Shown in pieces: positions 53,383 through 61,308 of a stretch of DNA of 64,000 nt. The stretch is taken from the NCBI RefSeq assembly GCF_900465315.1, contig NZ_UBIX01000012.1. One strand, 5' to 3'. The position numbers and the translations under genes are program-made. Below the pieces are notes generated by a model. The model was not told the DNA's origin and made no database searches. It was given only the letters and a program-made list of their open reading frames with translations. The stretch is from Asaia bogorensis_B. Lineage in GTDB: Bacteria; Pseudomonadota; Alphaproteobacteria; Acetobacterales; Acetobacteraceae. How positions within the stretch are numbered: position 1 is the first letter of the stretch; each line of letters opens with the position of its first letter.

Positions 53383-54780
53383 TTATCTGCCATGCCATTG
53401 GCGAAGCCGCGGCAACAGGTGAAAGGCACCCCGTTTGCGTGTCGAAATGCTGACCGGTCGGGTGAACGCCAGCAAGCCCTCGCGCCCGCGGGTGACGCCA
53501 AAACCGCTCCTGCGTGCCCCGCCAAAAGGCAGCCGCGGATCTGCACTGGGAACGATGATGTCATTGATGGTGATCGTTCCAGCCGGTATCCGCTTAGTGA
53601 TCGCCAGAGCCTCACGTTCATTACCGAAAATGCTGGCGCCGAGGGCGTGTGTGGCCGCATCTTCGAGGCAGATCGCTTCGTCAACTGAGTGCGTCGTGAT
53701 CACTGCAAACCAAGGTGCGAACAGATCGATATCAGCAAGTTTTGCGTGATGGGCGTTCAGGAAGATGACTTGTGTCTTGCCATAGGCAACAACCTCTCCC
53801 CCGGCGGCTTTTGCCGAGCAGAGAAATTGCGCAAGCTTTGATGAAGGGTCTGGCGCGGGGTTATCCCCTTCACCGCCGAACACGCGGTACAGTTCACGCT
53901 GTAAGGGGCGCTTCTGCCCCTCGCTGATGAACACCCTGCGGGGTGCGATGCACGTATGCCCGCCCTTGAGTGTCTGCCCGAAATGCAGTGCTCGTGCCAC
54001 GAGGGCAAGATCTGCATCGGGCAGGACGAAGACAGGGTCTGCCCCGGATAGCTCCATGATGGTGGGCGTCAGGGTCTCCGCCGCCGCGAGCGCAACCTTG
54101 CGGCCCGTTTCAGCTGAGCCGGTAAGGATGATCAGGTCGTAACCACTTGAGGCTGCCTGTGGTCCGCTATCCTCACCGATCAGCTGTACGACCCCTTTTG
54201 GCAAACCTGCCTGCTCGAGGAGCGCTAAGAAACGGTGGAGGACTGCGGTCCGGCCGGGCGCCGGTTTCAGCGCGACGCTGTTGCCTGCCACCAGCGCCTG
54301 TAACATCTGTATCCCTGCGAGCATGAGCGGGTAATTGCCGGGGGCCAGGATGAGGACCGCCCCCAGTGGCTTGCGCACGACAGAGGTCTTGACACCGTGC
54401 AGCCAAAGCGGACGACCCAACCAGCCAAGCCTTGTCTCTTTGAGGAGCGATTGCGCCTCACGGCAGAGGAAACGCGACGCGGCCATGAGCGGAAGGATCT
54501 CGGCTGTCATGACATCGAGCGAGGCATGATCGGCAATCAAACGGATTAGGCTAGGCGCGTTCAGAAGCATCAACCTGTTGAAACGACGTAACACTCTCAA
54601 TCGCGCGCGCAGGGGTACCGTTGCCCATCGGGGTTGCATCGCCTTGAGGTCCCGGCAAACCTCCTGCGACGACGTTGAGCTGGATTTGTCCTCGCATTCA
54701 TCGTGCAAGGAGGCGGAGGCTTCGAGACTCTCAGCCGGGCTGTGAGAATTGCGCGTAAAGGAGGTTGTGATGTCGCTCAT
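53383..54780 (-). CDS. Aldehyde dehydrogenase of the carotenoid operon
   Basis: A 465-residue NAD(P)-dependent aldehyde dehydrogenase. The Glu-containing motif is MELSGADPVFVL, and the catalytic cysteine lies in TLKGGHTCIAPRRV. NDIIVPSADPRLPFGGARRSGFG is the family C-terminal motif. It resembles coniferyl-aldehyde/AldH-type enzymes; AldH oxidises the C30 apo-carotenal to the acid in staphyloxanthin synthesis. It is the first gene of the unit, about 190 bp before the CrtN-like gene. A general aldehyde dehydrogenase is possible, but context favours the carotenoid. Confidence 0.8.
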   Translation of the reverse strand: MSDITTSFTRNSHSPAESLEASASLHDECEDKSSSTSSQEVCRDLKAMQPRWATVPLRARLRVLRRFNRLMLLNAPSLIRLIADHASLDVMTAEILPLMAASRFLCREAQSLLKETRLGWLGRPLWLHGVKTSVVRKPLGAVLILAPGNYPLMLAGIQMLQALVAGNSVALKPAPGRTAVLHRFLALLEQAGLPKGVVQLIGEDSGPQAASSGYDLIILTGSAETGRKVALAAAETLTPTIMELSGADPVFVLPDADLALVARALHFGQTLKGGHTCIAPRRVFISEGQKRPLQRELYRVFGGEGDNPAPDPSSKLAQFLCSAKAAGGEVVAYGKTQVIFLNAHHAKLADIDLFAPWFAVITTHSVDEAICLEDAATHALGASIFGNEREALAITKRIPAGTITINDIIVPSADPRLPFGGARRSGFGVTRGREGLLAFTRPVSISTRKRGAFHLLPRLRQWHGR

Positions 54781-54964
54781 GAAGGGTTCCGCTCATATCT
54801 CGAGTGCTAACCCCTCTTGATCGCCGCAGTTTCCCTGACTCAGCCTGTGCATCTTTACATCTGGGCCTGAGACACATCCCGCCACCCACAACAGGAAAAC
54901 CATTGAGCGGAGGCAGATTGAAGCATCAGTGATGCCGGTAACCGGAGGCGTCCCTCTGATCCTG

Positions 54965-54990
54965 AGCTGCCAGCTGCCAGCTGCCAGCTG
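54965..54990. repeat. Tandem repeat of AGCTGCC
   Basis: Three perfect 7-bp copies (54965-54985) plus a partial fourth (AGCTG). It is noncoding. The sequence is partly self-complementary (CAGCTG), so it could form alternative hairpins. Confidence 0.8.
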
Positions 54991-55284
54991 TCATGCGCTC
55001 GCATTGCTTGGATCCCGCGTTTGAAGGGCAGCGCCCGCTCGGTGCGCGGCATGGCGGCTGATGCCTTGCCCGGGAGACACATGCTATGCTGAGCATCATG
55101 ATGCTGGCTAAAAGGCGCATTCAATGCGCGCTGGTAGGAACGGAGATAAGCGCGCCTGCTGGCTCGTCCCGTTGGGAGGGCGAGCCCAAGGCGGGTCCCT
55201 TTGGCTTCTTCGTCCAAGAACCGGAGGCAAAGGGCGACCTGTTCCCATGCCGCGTCAGACTCTCCGGCTCTTTACCTGGACAAC

Positions 55285-55315
55285 CGGAAGATGCCGCCTG
55301 GACCAGCATCTTCCG
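55285..55315 (-). terminator. Hairpin past the alcohol dehydrogenase gene
   Basis: CGGAAGATGC (55285-55294) pairs perfectly with GCATCTTCCG (55306-55315) around an 11-base loop. It lies 12 bp past the alcohol dehydrogenase stop. No T-run follows, so termination is probable but not certain. Confidence 0.5.
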
Positions 55316-55326
55316 TTCAGGAACTT

Positions 55327-56499
55327 TCACATCGCGGCTTCAAACACGCCAATGATCTGGGCAAGGGTCGCCTTGCGCGGATTGGTGAGCATGCAGGCAT
55401 CTTTCTGCGCGTTTTCAGCCATCGTCTTGTGATCTTCCGCCTTGACGCCGAGCGCGGTGAGACCCGACGGGATACCGACAGAGCGGGCCATCTGGGTGAT
55501 GGCGTCGATTGCAGCCTCGGCCGCCTCATCGCGGCTCATGAGATCGGTCGGTACCCCGAGCAGGCGGGCAACGCGAGCATACCGATCGGCGGCAGCGATG
55601 AGGTTGAAGCGGCAGACGTGCGGCAACAGCACAGCGTTACAGACGCCATGCGGCAGGTTATAAAAACCGCCCAGCTGATGCGCCATGGCATGCACATAAC
55701 CCAGCGAGGCATTGTTGAATGCCATGCCGGCCAGATACTGCGCGTAACACATGGCAACGCGCGCTTCCATGTTCTCACCATTGCCCACTGCCTTGGGCAG
55801 GAATTCGCCAATCAGGCTGATAGCCTTCTCGGCGCAGGCATCGGTGATCGGTGTTGCTGCGGTTGAAACATAGGCCTCGATAGCATGGGTGAGCGCATCC
55901 ATACCTGTGGCAGCTGTTAGGGCAGGCGGCATGGCTACCATCAGGTTCGGATCGTCAATCGCGATCAGCGGTGTGCAACGCCAATCGACGATCGCCATTT
56001 TCACATGGGTCTGTGAATTGGTGATGATGCAGAACCGCGTCATCTCAGACGCTGTGCCGGCCGTGGTGTTGATCGCGATGAGCGGCGTCATCGGAACCTT
56101 GGATTTGTCTACGCCTTCGTAGTCGCGAATATTGCCACCGCCCGCTGTAACCAGTCCAATACCCTTGGCGCAATCATGGGCCGAACCGCCGCCGAGTGAA
56201 ACGATGAAGTCGCAGCCATTATCCTGATAGATCTTGACGCCGTCATGCACATTTTTGTCGGTCGGGTTGGGCTCTGCACCGTCAAAAATGACAGTCTGCA
56301 GACCATCCTCGAGCAGGTAGCCCGAAATGATATCTGCCACGCCCATTTTCTTCAGGCCAGCATCGGTGACAATTAGGGCCTTTCTGGCACCAAGCGCTTT
56401 CGCCCGGTCCCCGGCCTGCTTGGCGCAGCCGGGGCCAATGAGGGTCACGCAGGGAATGAAGAAGCTGTCGGTATGATCGGCAAGGGCGATATGCGCCAT
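55327..56499 (-). CDS. Iron-containing (group III) alcohol dehydrogenase
   Basis: A 390-residue group III alcohol dehydrogenase. NAD-binding GGGSAHDCAKG (about residue 97) and the metal ligands in ALTHAIEAYVS and HAMAHQLGGFYNLPHGVCNAVLLP are intact. It resembles AdhB, 1,3-propanediol dehydrogenase and NAD-methanol dehydrogenase-like enzymes, all cytoplasmic. Its start is the ATG at 56499. It is monocistronic, between intergenic regions on both sides. Substrate (ethanol, a short diol, or an aldehyde in reverse) cannot be assigned. Confidence 0.92.
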   Translation of the reverse strand: MAHIALADHTDSFFIPCVTLIGPGCAKQAGDRAKALGARKALIVTDAGLKKMGVADIISGYLLEDGLQTVIFDGAEPNPTDKNVHDGVKIYQDNGCDFIVSLGGGSAHDCAKGIGLVTAGGGNIRDYEGVDKSKVPMTPLIAINTTAGTASEMTRFCIITNSQTHVKMAIVDWRCTPLIAIDDPNLMVAMPPALTAATGMDALTHAIEAYVSTAATPITDACAEKAISLIGEFLPKAVGNGENMEARVAMCYAQYLAGMAFNNASLGYVHAMAHQLGGFYNLPHGVCNAVLLPHVCRFNLIAAADRYARVARLLGVPTDLMSRDEAAEAAIDAITQMARSVGIPSGLTALGVKAEDHKTMAENAQKDACMLTNPRKATLAQIIGVFEAAM

Positions 56500-56973
56500 G
56501 TTTCTGATCCTTATGCCAGAGACGTTCGTATTGACTGGATTTTATCCCGCACAAGCGGTTTTATCCGGCTCTTCTTACGAAACGTTCCAATAGATTTATG
56601 GCTTCCTCAACATAGGATCAATAAAACTCGATCATGAAGTCAATAAATTACAAATAGTACTACGATGGTATAGAATTATCTGTCTGTTATGTTCTGGCCA
56701 TACCATTGCGTGATGGCAAAGAGGCTGAAGGTCGAACCACAAGGTACGGGAAGCACGGTTAGTTCGGGCAGGGGCGGAAGGCCGTGCGAACAGAGTGGAT
56801 ACGCCTGGAAGCATGAGCAGCCAGCTTGGGCTGGTACGCATAGCGCAATCTCGATCAGCTAAGGAGATGCGCTTTTGATTCCCCCTATGCGCAGAGGCAT
56901 CATGAGGGCGTGAGGTGTAGGCACGGCTCAACGCCGCGCCTATCCTGATCTGCAAAACAGCAGAAATGACAGC
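56500..56973. other. Intergenic region
   Basis: About 474 bp between the isocitrate dehydrogenase stop and the alcohol dehydrogenase start. It includes an AT-rich part (56580-56680) likely to hold the alcohol dehydrogenase promoter. I see no gene or RNA in it. Confidence 0.45.
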
Positions 56974-57996
56974 TCAGAGAGCCGCCAGAAGTGCCTTTGT
57001 CAGCTCGGCCGTGCCTGTCTCGCCACCCAGATCACGCGTGCGCACGCCATCAATGCGGATGACGCGGTCGATAGCCTGATCCACACGTGTGGAAAGGTCC
57101 TGACGACCGACATGAGCAAGCATCATGCTGGCAGCCATGAGCATGGCCAGCGGGTTCGCAACGCCCTTGCCGGCGATATCGGGGGCGGAGCCGTGCACCG
57201 CCTCGAAGATTGCAGCATCCGGGCCGATATTGGCACCGGGTGCCATGCCAAGACCACCGACAAGACCAGCAGTGAGATCAGAGAGAATGTCGCCAAACAA
57301 ATTCGTCGTGACGATCACGTCGTACTGCCAGGGATCGGTGACGAGCTGCATGGCGCAGGCATCGACGATGCGCTCCTCAACAGCGACACGACCTTCATAT
57401 TCCTTGGCGACCTTCCGACCTTCCTCGAGGAAAATCCCGCTGAAGATCTTGAGGATATTGGCCTTGTGAACCAGCGTGACCTTTTTGCGGCCATTGGCCA
57501 CCGCGTAATCGAAGGCGAAGCGCACAATGCGCGCACATTCTGCGCGCGAGTTGAAACCAGCGCCATAGGCCAGACCCTTCGGGTCGTCACCGACGGGCAG
57601 ATAATGCTCCATCGCAGCATAGAGCCCTTCGATGTTCTCGCGCACAACCACGAGATCCACCTTGTCGAAGCGGCCGCCCGGAACGACCGTCCGCGTCGGG
57701 CGCAGATTGGCGTAGAGCCCAAACTCCTGACGCATCGTCACATTGACGGATTTGAAACCCGCACCAACCGGCGTGGTGAGCGGCCCCTTGAGAGCAAGGC
57801 CGGTCTTGCGAATGCTGTCGAGGGTCGGCTGTGGCAGCGGCGCGCCGAACTTCTCAATGGCGCCAAGACCGCCGGATTGATGGTCCCATTCGAACGGGGC
57901 ACCGACCTTGGACAGGATCTCAACAACAGAGGCGGTGATTTCCGGCCCGATACCATCACCCTCGATAAGGGTCGCGGGGATCATGTGATCAGCCAT
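56974..57996 (-). CDS. NAD-dependent isocitrate dehydrogenase
   Basis: A 340-residue member of the isocitrate/isopropylmalate dehydrogenase family. ATLIEGDGIGPEI is the N-terminal motif, GFKSVNVTMRQEFGLYANLRP the substrate-binding segment, and NLFGDILSDLTAGLVGG the metal-binding Asp motif. These features fit the short NAD-type isocitrate dehydrogenase known in acetic acid bacteria rather than LeuB. The preferred start is ATG 57996 with AAGGAAAG before it; the open frame to 58044 overlaps the pepP end. It follows pepP by 17 bp and may be co-transcribed with it. Confidence 0.9.
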   Translation of the reverse strand: MADHMIPATLIEGDGIGPEITASVVEILSKVGAPFEWDHQSGGLGAIEKFGAPLPQPTLDSIRKTGLALKGPLTTPVGAGFKSVNVTMRQEFGLYANLRPTRTVVPGGRFDKVDLVVVRENIEGLYAAMEHYLPVGDDPKGLAYGAGFNSRAECARIVRFAFDYAVANGRKKVTLVHKANILKIFSGIFLEEGRKVAKEYEGRVAVEERIVDACAMQLVTDPWQYDVIVTTNLFGDILSDLTAGLVGGLGMAPGANIGPDAAIFEAVHGSAPDIAGKGVANPLAMLMAASMMLAHVGRQDLSTRVDQAIDRVIRIDGVRTRDLGGETGTAELTKALLAAL

Positions 57997-58012
57997 TCTG
58001 TCTTTCCTTTGT

Positions 58013-59797
58013 TCAGTTCGTGATTGGCGCGCAGGCGTCAACAAGCCAGTTCCGGTCGTCCTCGTCCAGAAGCGGGCCGATATGGGCGAGCGTATCCTGA
58101 TGATAGGTATTCAGCCAGCGCAGCTCTTCCGGTTCCAGTAACGATGCCATGATCAGACGCCGATCGAACGGCGCGAAGCCAAGTACCTCGAACTCGAGGA
58201 AGGGGGCCTGGCTTGCGACTGATGCAGCCTTGACCAGAAGCAGGTTTTCCAGCCGGATGCCGTAGGAACCGGGCAGGTAATAGCCCGGCTCGTCAGAGAC
58301 GATCATGCCTTCTTCCAGCGCCACAGGACGAGCAACAGAGCTGATGTTCTGAGGCCCCTCATGCACGGAAAGGTAGCTGCCAATGCCATGCCCTGTACCG
58401 TGGTCATAATCGAGCCCGGCCTGCCACAGCGCATAGCGTGCCAGAGCGTCGAGCCTATGCCCCGTCGTACCCTGAGGGAAGCGGGCGCGGGCGAGAAGGA
58501 TGTTACCCTTGAGCACGCGGGTAAAGGCCTCGCACAACGCTGCGGGCGGCGCATCAGGGCCATTCCAGATCGTTCGTGTCACGTCTGTGGTGCCGGCATC
58601 ATACTGGCCCCCGCTATCGATCAGATAGACCTGATTGGGCTGCAGGATCAGATCCTGACCGGGCAGGGCGCGATAATGCGGCAGGGCAGCATTGGGGCCG
58701 ACAGCCGAAATCGCCGGGAAGCTTTCCCCATGATAGCTCTCTGAAGCACCGCGAAACCCGTTGAGGATTTCGGCGAGCATGGTTTCGCGCAGCCCCGTGC
58801 CTTCGCGGGAGACGAAGTGGAGGAAGCGGCAAAGCGCGGCTGAATCGGGCAGATGCACCTTGCGCGCGCCGTCCTGCTCGGTAGCGTTCTTGCACGCACG
58901 GGGCAGGGCACAGAGATCGTTGCCACGCGCCAGCGTTGCCCCTGCGTCAGCCAGTGTCCGGATGAACCAGAGCGATGTCTGGGCCGGATCGAAGCGAACG
59001 ACCTGACCGGAAAGCGCCTTCAGACGGTCCTGAAGCTCCTCGGGGGGCAGGACAGAAACATTGCGGAACGAGATGGCCGCATCCGGGCTGACACGGCTGA
59101 TATCGACGAATACTTCCAGAGACGCATCGTGATGCAGGATGCCGAAGGCGAGGATGACCGGCGTATTGGGAACGTCATCTCCGCGGATATTCAACAGCCA
59201 GGCGAGCGATGTCGGATCACAGACCAGCATGGCTTCCTGGCCTGCCTTGCGCAGCGCGCCGCCAATCTTGCGGCGTTTGGACAGGCTGCCTTCGCCGCTG
59301 AAGGCCTCCGGGTGGTATTGCACGGCGCTCTCGGGCGGCGCTGGCTGGTCGGCCCAGACGGCATCAACCGGATTGCGATCGAGCGCAACAAAGCTGTAAT
59401 CGGCTGAGGTCAGGGCATTGAGTTGTGCTTCACCCACCAGCTTGGGGTCATACCCGATTTTGAGACCCCGCGCATTATGGGCAAGCCACTCCGCTGCTGG
59501 CTGTTTTGTCAGATGCAGCCGCTCCCATTGCGTCCCATCGACCTGGTCCTGCAACTGGCTGGTATAGCGGCCGTCGGAAAACACAGCGGCGGTCTCGCGC
59601 AGGATGATGGCAAGACCTGCACTGCCGGTAAATCCCGTCAGCCAGGCCAGCCGCTCGGCGCATGGGGCCACATATTCACCCAGAAATTCGTCCCCACGCG
59701 GCAGCAGAAAGCCATCCACCCCGCTTGCATCGAGTTCATGCCGGACAAGTGCCTGGCGTTTGTCGAGAGGGATGAGGCTCATGGCGTTTTCTTTCAT
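58013..59797 (-). CDS. pepP: Xaa-Pro aminopeptidase (aminopeptidase P)
   Basis: A 594-residue M24B peptidase of the long type, with two creatinase-like N-terminal domains before the catalytic pita-bread domain. Metal ligands are visible in LIDSGGQYDAGTTDVTRTIW (two Asp), HGTGHGIGSYLSVHEGP (His) and IVSDEPGYY...GIRLENLLLV (two Glu). It removes N-terminal residues that precede proline, in the cytoplasm. A second ATG 15 bases in (59782) is an alternative start. Confidence 0.93.
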   Translation of the reverse strand: MKENAMSLIPLDKRQALVRHELDASGVDGFLLPRGDEFLGEYVAPCAERLAWLTGFTGSAGLAIILRETAAVFSDGRYTSQLQDQVDGTQWERLHLTKQPAAEWLAHNARGLKIGYDPKLVGEAQLNALTSADYSFVALDRNPVDAVWADQPAPPESAVQYHPEAFSGEGSLSKRRKIGGALRKAGQEAMLVCDPTSLAWLLNIRGDDVPNTPVILAFGILHHDASLEVFVDISRVSPDAAISFRNVSVLPPEELQDRLKALSGQVVRFDPAQTSLWFIRTLADAGATLARGNDLCALPRACKNATEQDGARKVHLPDSAALCRFLHFVSREGTGLRETMLAEILNGFRGASESYHGESFPAISAVGPNAALPHYRALPGQDLILQPNQVYLIDSGGQYDAGTTDVTRTIWNGPDAPPAALCEAFTRVLKGNILLARARFPQGTTGHRLDALARYALWQAGLDYDHGTGHGIGSYLSVHEGPQNISSVARPVALEEGMIVSDEPGYYLPGSYGIRLENLLLVKAASVASQAPFLEFEVLGFAPFDRRLIMASLLEPEELRWLNTYHQDTLAHIGPLLDEDDRNWLVDACAPITN

Positions 59798-59852
59798 CTC
59801 GGGCCCTGTGAGCAGGGCATTGCGGGACGTTTGTAACGGGGTTCCGGCGTGC

Positions 59853-60419
59853 TTAGACCGGTTGAGGCGGGACCGTGTCGCTGCCGGGCGACGGCGTGTC
59901 CTGCATCAGTCTTGAATGCCCATCTTCGTCGAAAAGACGATACATGAAGACCAGATCCAGCCAGCGACCAAACTTGAAACCCATCTGGGGAAGGGGCGTG
60001 CTCTCGCTGAATCCTGCTGCGCGATGAAGCGCGATCGAGGCGGTATTGCTGGCAGTAATGGCCCCGATCAGCACATGCATCCCCGCGTGTTCTGCGTGAG
60101 CGGTTATGGCTTCAAGCAGCATGCGACCGATACCTTTGCGCTGCGCTGCACGTGCGACATAGATGGAATGCTCCACCGTGCGGGCATAGCCTTCATAGAC
60201 GCGAAACGGCCCGTAGGAAGCGAAGCCGAGGATGGTCCCGTCTTCCACAGCCACGATAACCGGAAAGCCGGCAGCCTTGCGTTCGGCCATCCAGCCGCGT
60301 CGCTCTTCCAGGCTGCGCGGTGACGTTGCCCATATTGCCTCGGAAGTCGCGATCGCATCATTGGTGATAGCGAGAATGGCGGGCAGGTCGATTTCGGTCG
60401 CGTCGCGAAGTTCAGTCAC
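59853..60419 (-). CDS. GNAT N-acetyltransferase, phosphinothricin acetyltransferase-like
   Basis: A 188-residue GNAT acetyltransferase. The acetyl-CoA motif is RAAQRKGIGRMLLEAI, and EHSIYVARAAQ plus GFKFGRWLDLVFMYR match the Pat/MnaT group. These enzymes acetylate phosphinothricin or methionine sulfone/sulfoximine. The last 30 residues are a proline-rich tail outside the conserved domain. It overlaps prmA by 8 bp. Confidence 0.87.
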   Translation of the reverse strand: MTELRDATEIDLPAILAITNDAIATSEAIWATSPRSLEERRGWMAERKAAGFPVIVAVEDGTILGFASYGPFRVYEGYARTVEHSIYVARAAQRKGIGRMLLEAITAHAEHAGMHVLIGAITASNTASIALHRAAGFSESTPLPQMGFKFGRWLDLVFMYRLFDEDGHSRLMQDTPSPGSDTVPPQPV

Positions 60420-61308
60420 GGCGGCGCAGAACCAGCGTGGACCACTCGCCTTCGTAGTACTGCTTCTCGAGCACCAGTCCCTGGCGCCTGTGCGCGGCCA
60501 GCACCATACGGGCCTGGGTCGTCAACAGGCCGGCAAGAATGACCGTCCCCCCCGGGGCAAGATGGCTACCAAGATCACGCGCCATCTTGCAGAGCGGGCG
60601 TGCCAGGATATTGGCGAAGACGAGATCGTAAGGGGCCTTGGCACGAACCGCCGGTGTCAGCCAGCCATTGCCCAGGCGGGCATCGATCAGCGGGCCAATG
60701 CCGTTGAGCTTCGCGTTGCTTGCGGCCACCCGGACCGACCAGGGCTCGATATCCACGGCAAGGATACGCTTGTTGAAAAGACGTGCCGCCGCCATGGCCA
60801 GAATGCCCGACCCGCAGCCCATATCGAGGATGCGGGCCGGTTTGCGCCAGGCCATGTCTTCGAGTGCTCGCAGGCAGCCACGGGTGGAACCATGCTCGCC
60901 TGACCCAAATGCGATACCTGCATCCAGCGTGATGGTCAGACGATCACGCTTGTGGCTGGGGGTGAGGTGGGTACCCCGAATGGCGAAGCGCCGTCCGACA
61001 TCCTGCTGCGGAAAGGCTTCATAGGTACGGGCAAGCCAGCCTTCTGCCTCGGTGCGCTCGCGCACAAGCTCGGCGTCCACGCCGGTCATGAGGCGCGCCA
61101 ATGTCAGGGCGCGGGCAAGCTCCTCTTCGGCATGGCCCACATCCTTCACGCCCTCGACGCGCCAGATGTTCTGGTCTTCATTGGCCTCGAAAATGCCAAC
61201 CGTTGTGCAAACAGTCAGAAAGGCCTGTTCGAAAAGCGGCACGGCCTCATCAGCGACGGTGACGGAGATGGTTTCAAGCGCCGAAGCGTGTCGTCTGGAT
61301 GCGCTCAC
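60412..61308 (-). CDS. prmA: Ribosomal protein L11 methyltransferase
   Basis: A 298-residue PrmA. The SAM-binding motif is ILDMGCGSGILAMAAARL, preceded by the PrmA-specific DAGIAFGSGEHGSTRGCL, with VFANILARPL as the catalytic-site segment. It trimethylates ribosomal protein L11. It overlaps uvrD by 4 bp upstream and the GNAT gene downstream, forming a uvrD-prmA-GNAT run. Confidence 0.95.
   Translation of the reverse strand: MSASRRHASALETISVTVADEAVPLFEQAFLTVCTTVGIFEANEDQNIWRVEGVKDVGHAEEELARALTLARLMTGVDAELVRERTEAEGWLARTYEAFPQQDVGRRFAIRGTHLTPSHKRDRLTITLDAGIAFGSGEHGSTRGCLRALEDMAWRKPARILDMGCGSGILAMAAARLFNKRILAVDIEPWSVRVAASNAKLNGIGPLIDARLGNGWLTPAVRAKAPYDLVFANILARPLCKMARDLGSHLAPGGTVILAGLLTTQARMVLAAHRRQGLVLEKQYYEGEWSTLVLRRRD

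Larger units (their letters stand above)
54781..55326. other. Intergenic region with a tandem repeat and hairpin
   Basis: About 546 bp without a supported gene. It holds the AGCTGCC tandem repeat at 54965-54990 and the hairpin at 55285-55315. It should contain the promoter of the carotenoid operon near its left end; I could not define it. Confidence 0.45.
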
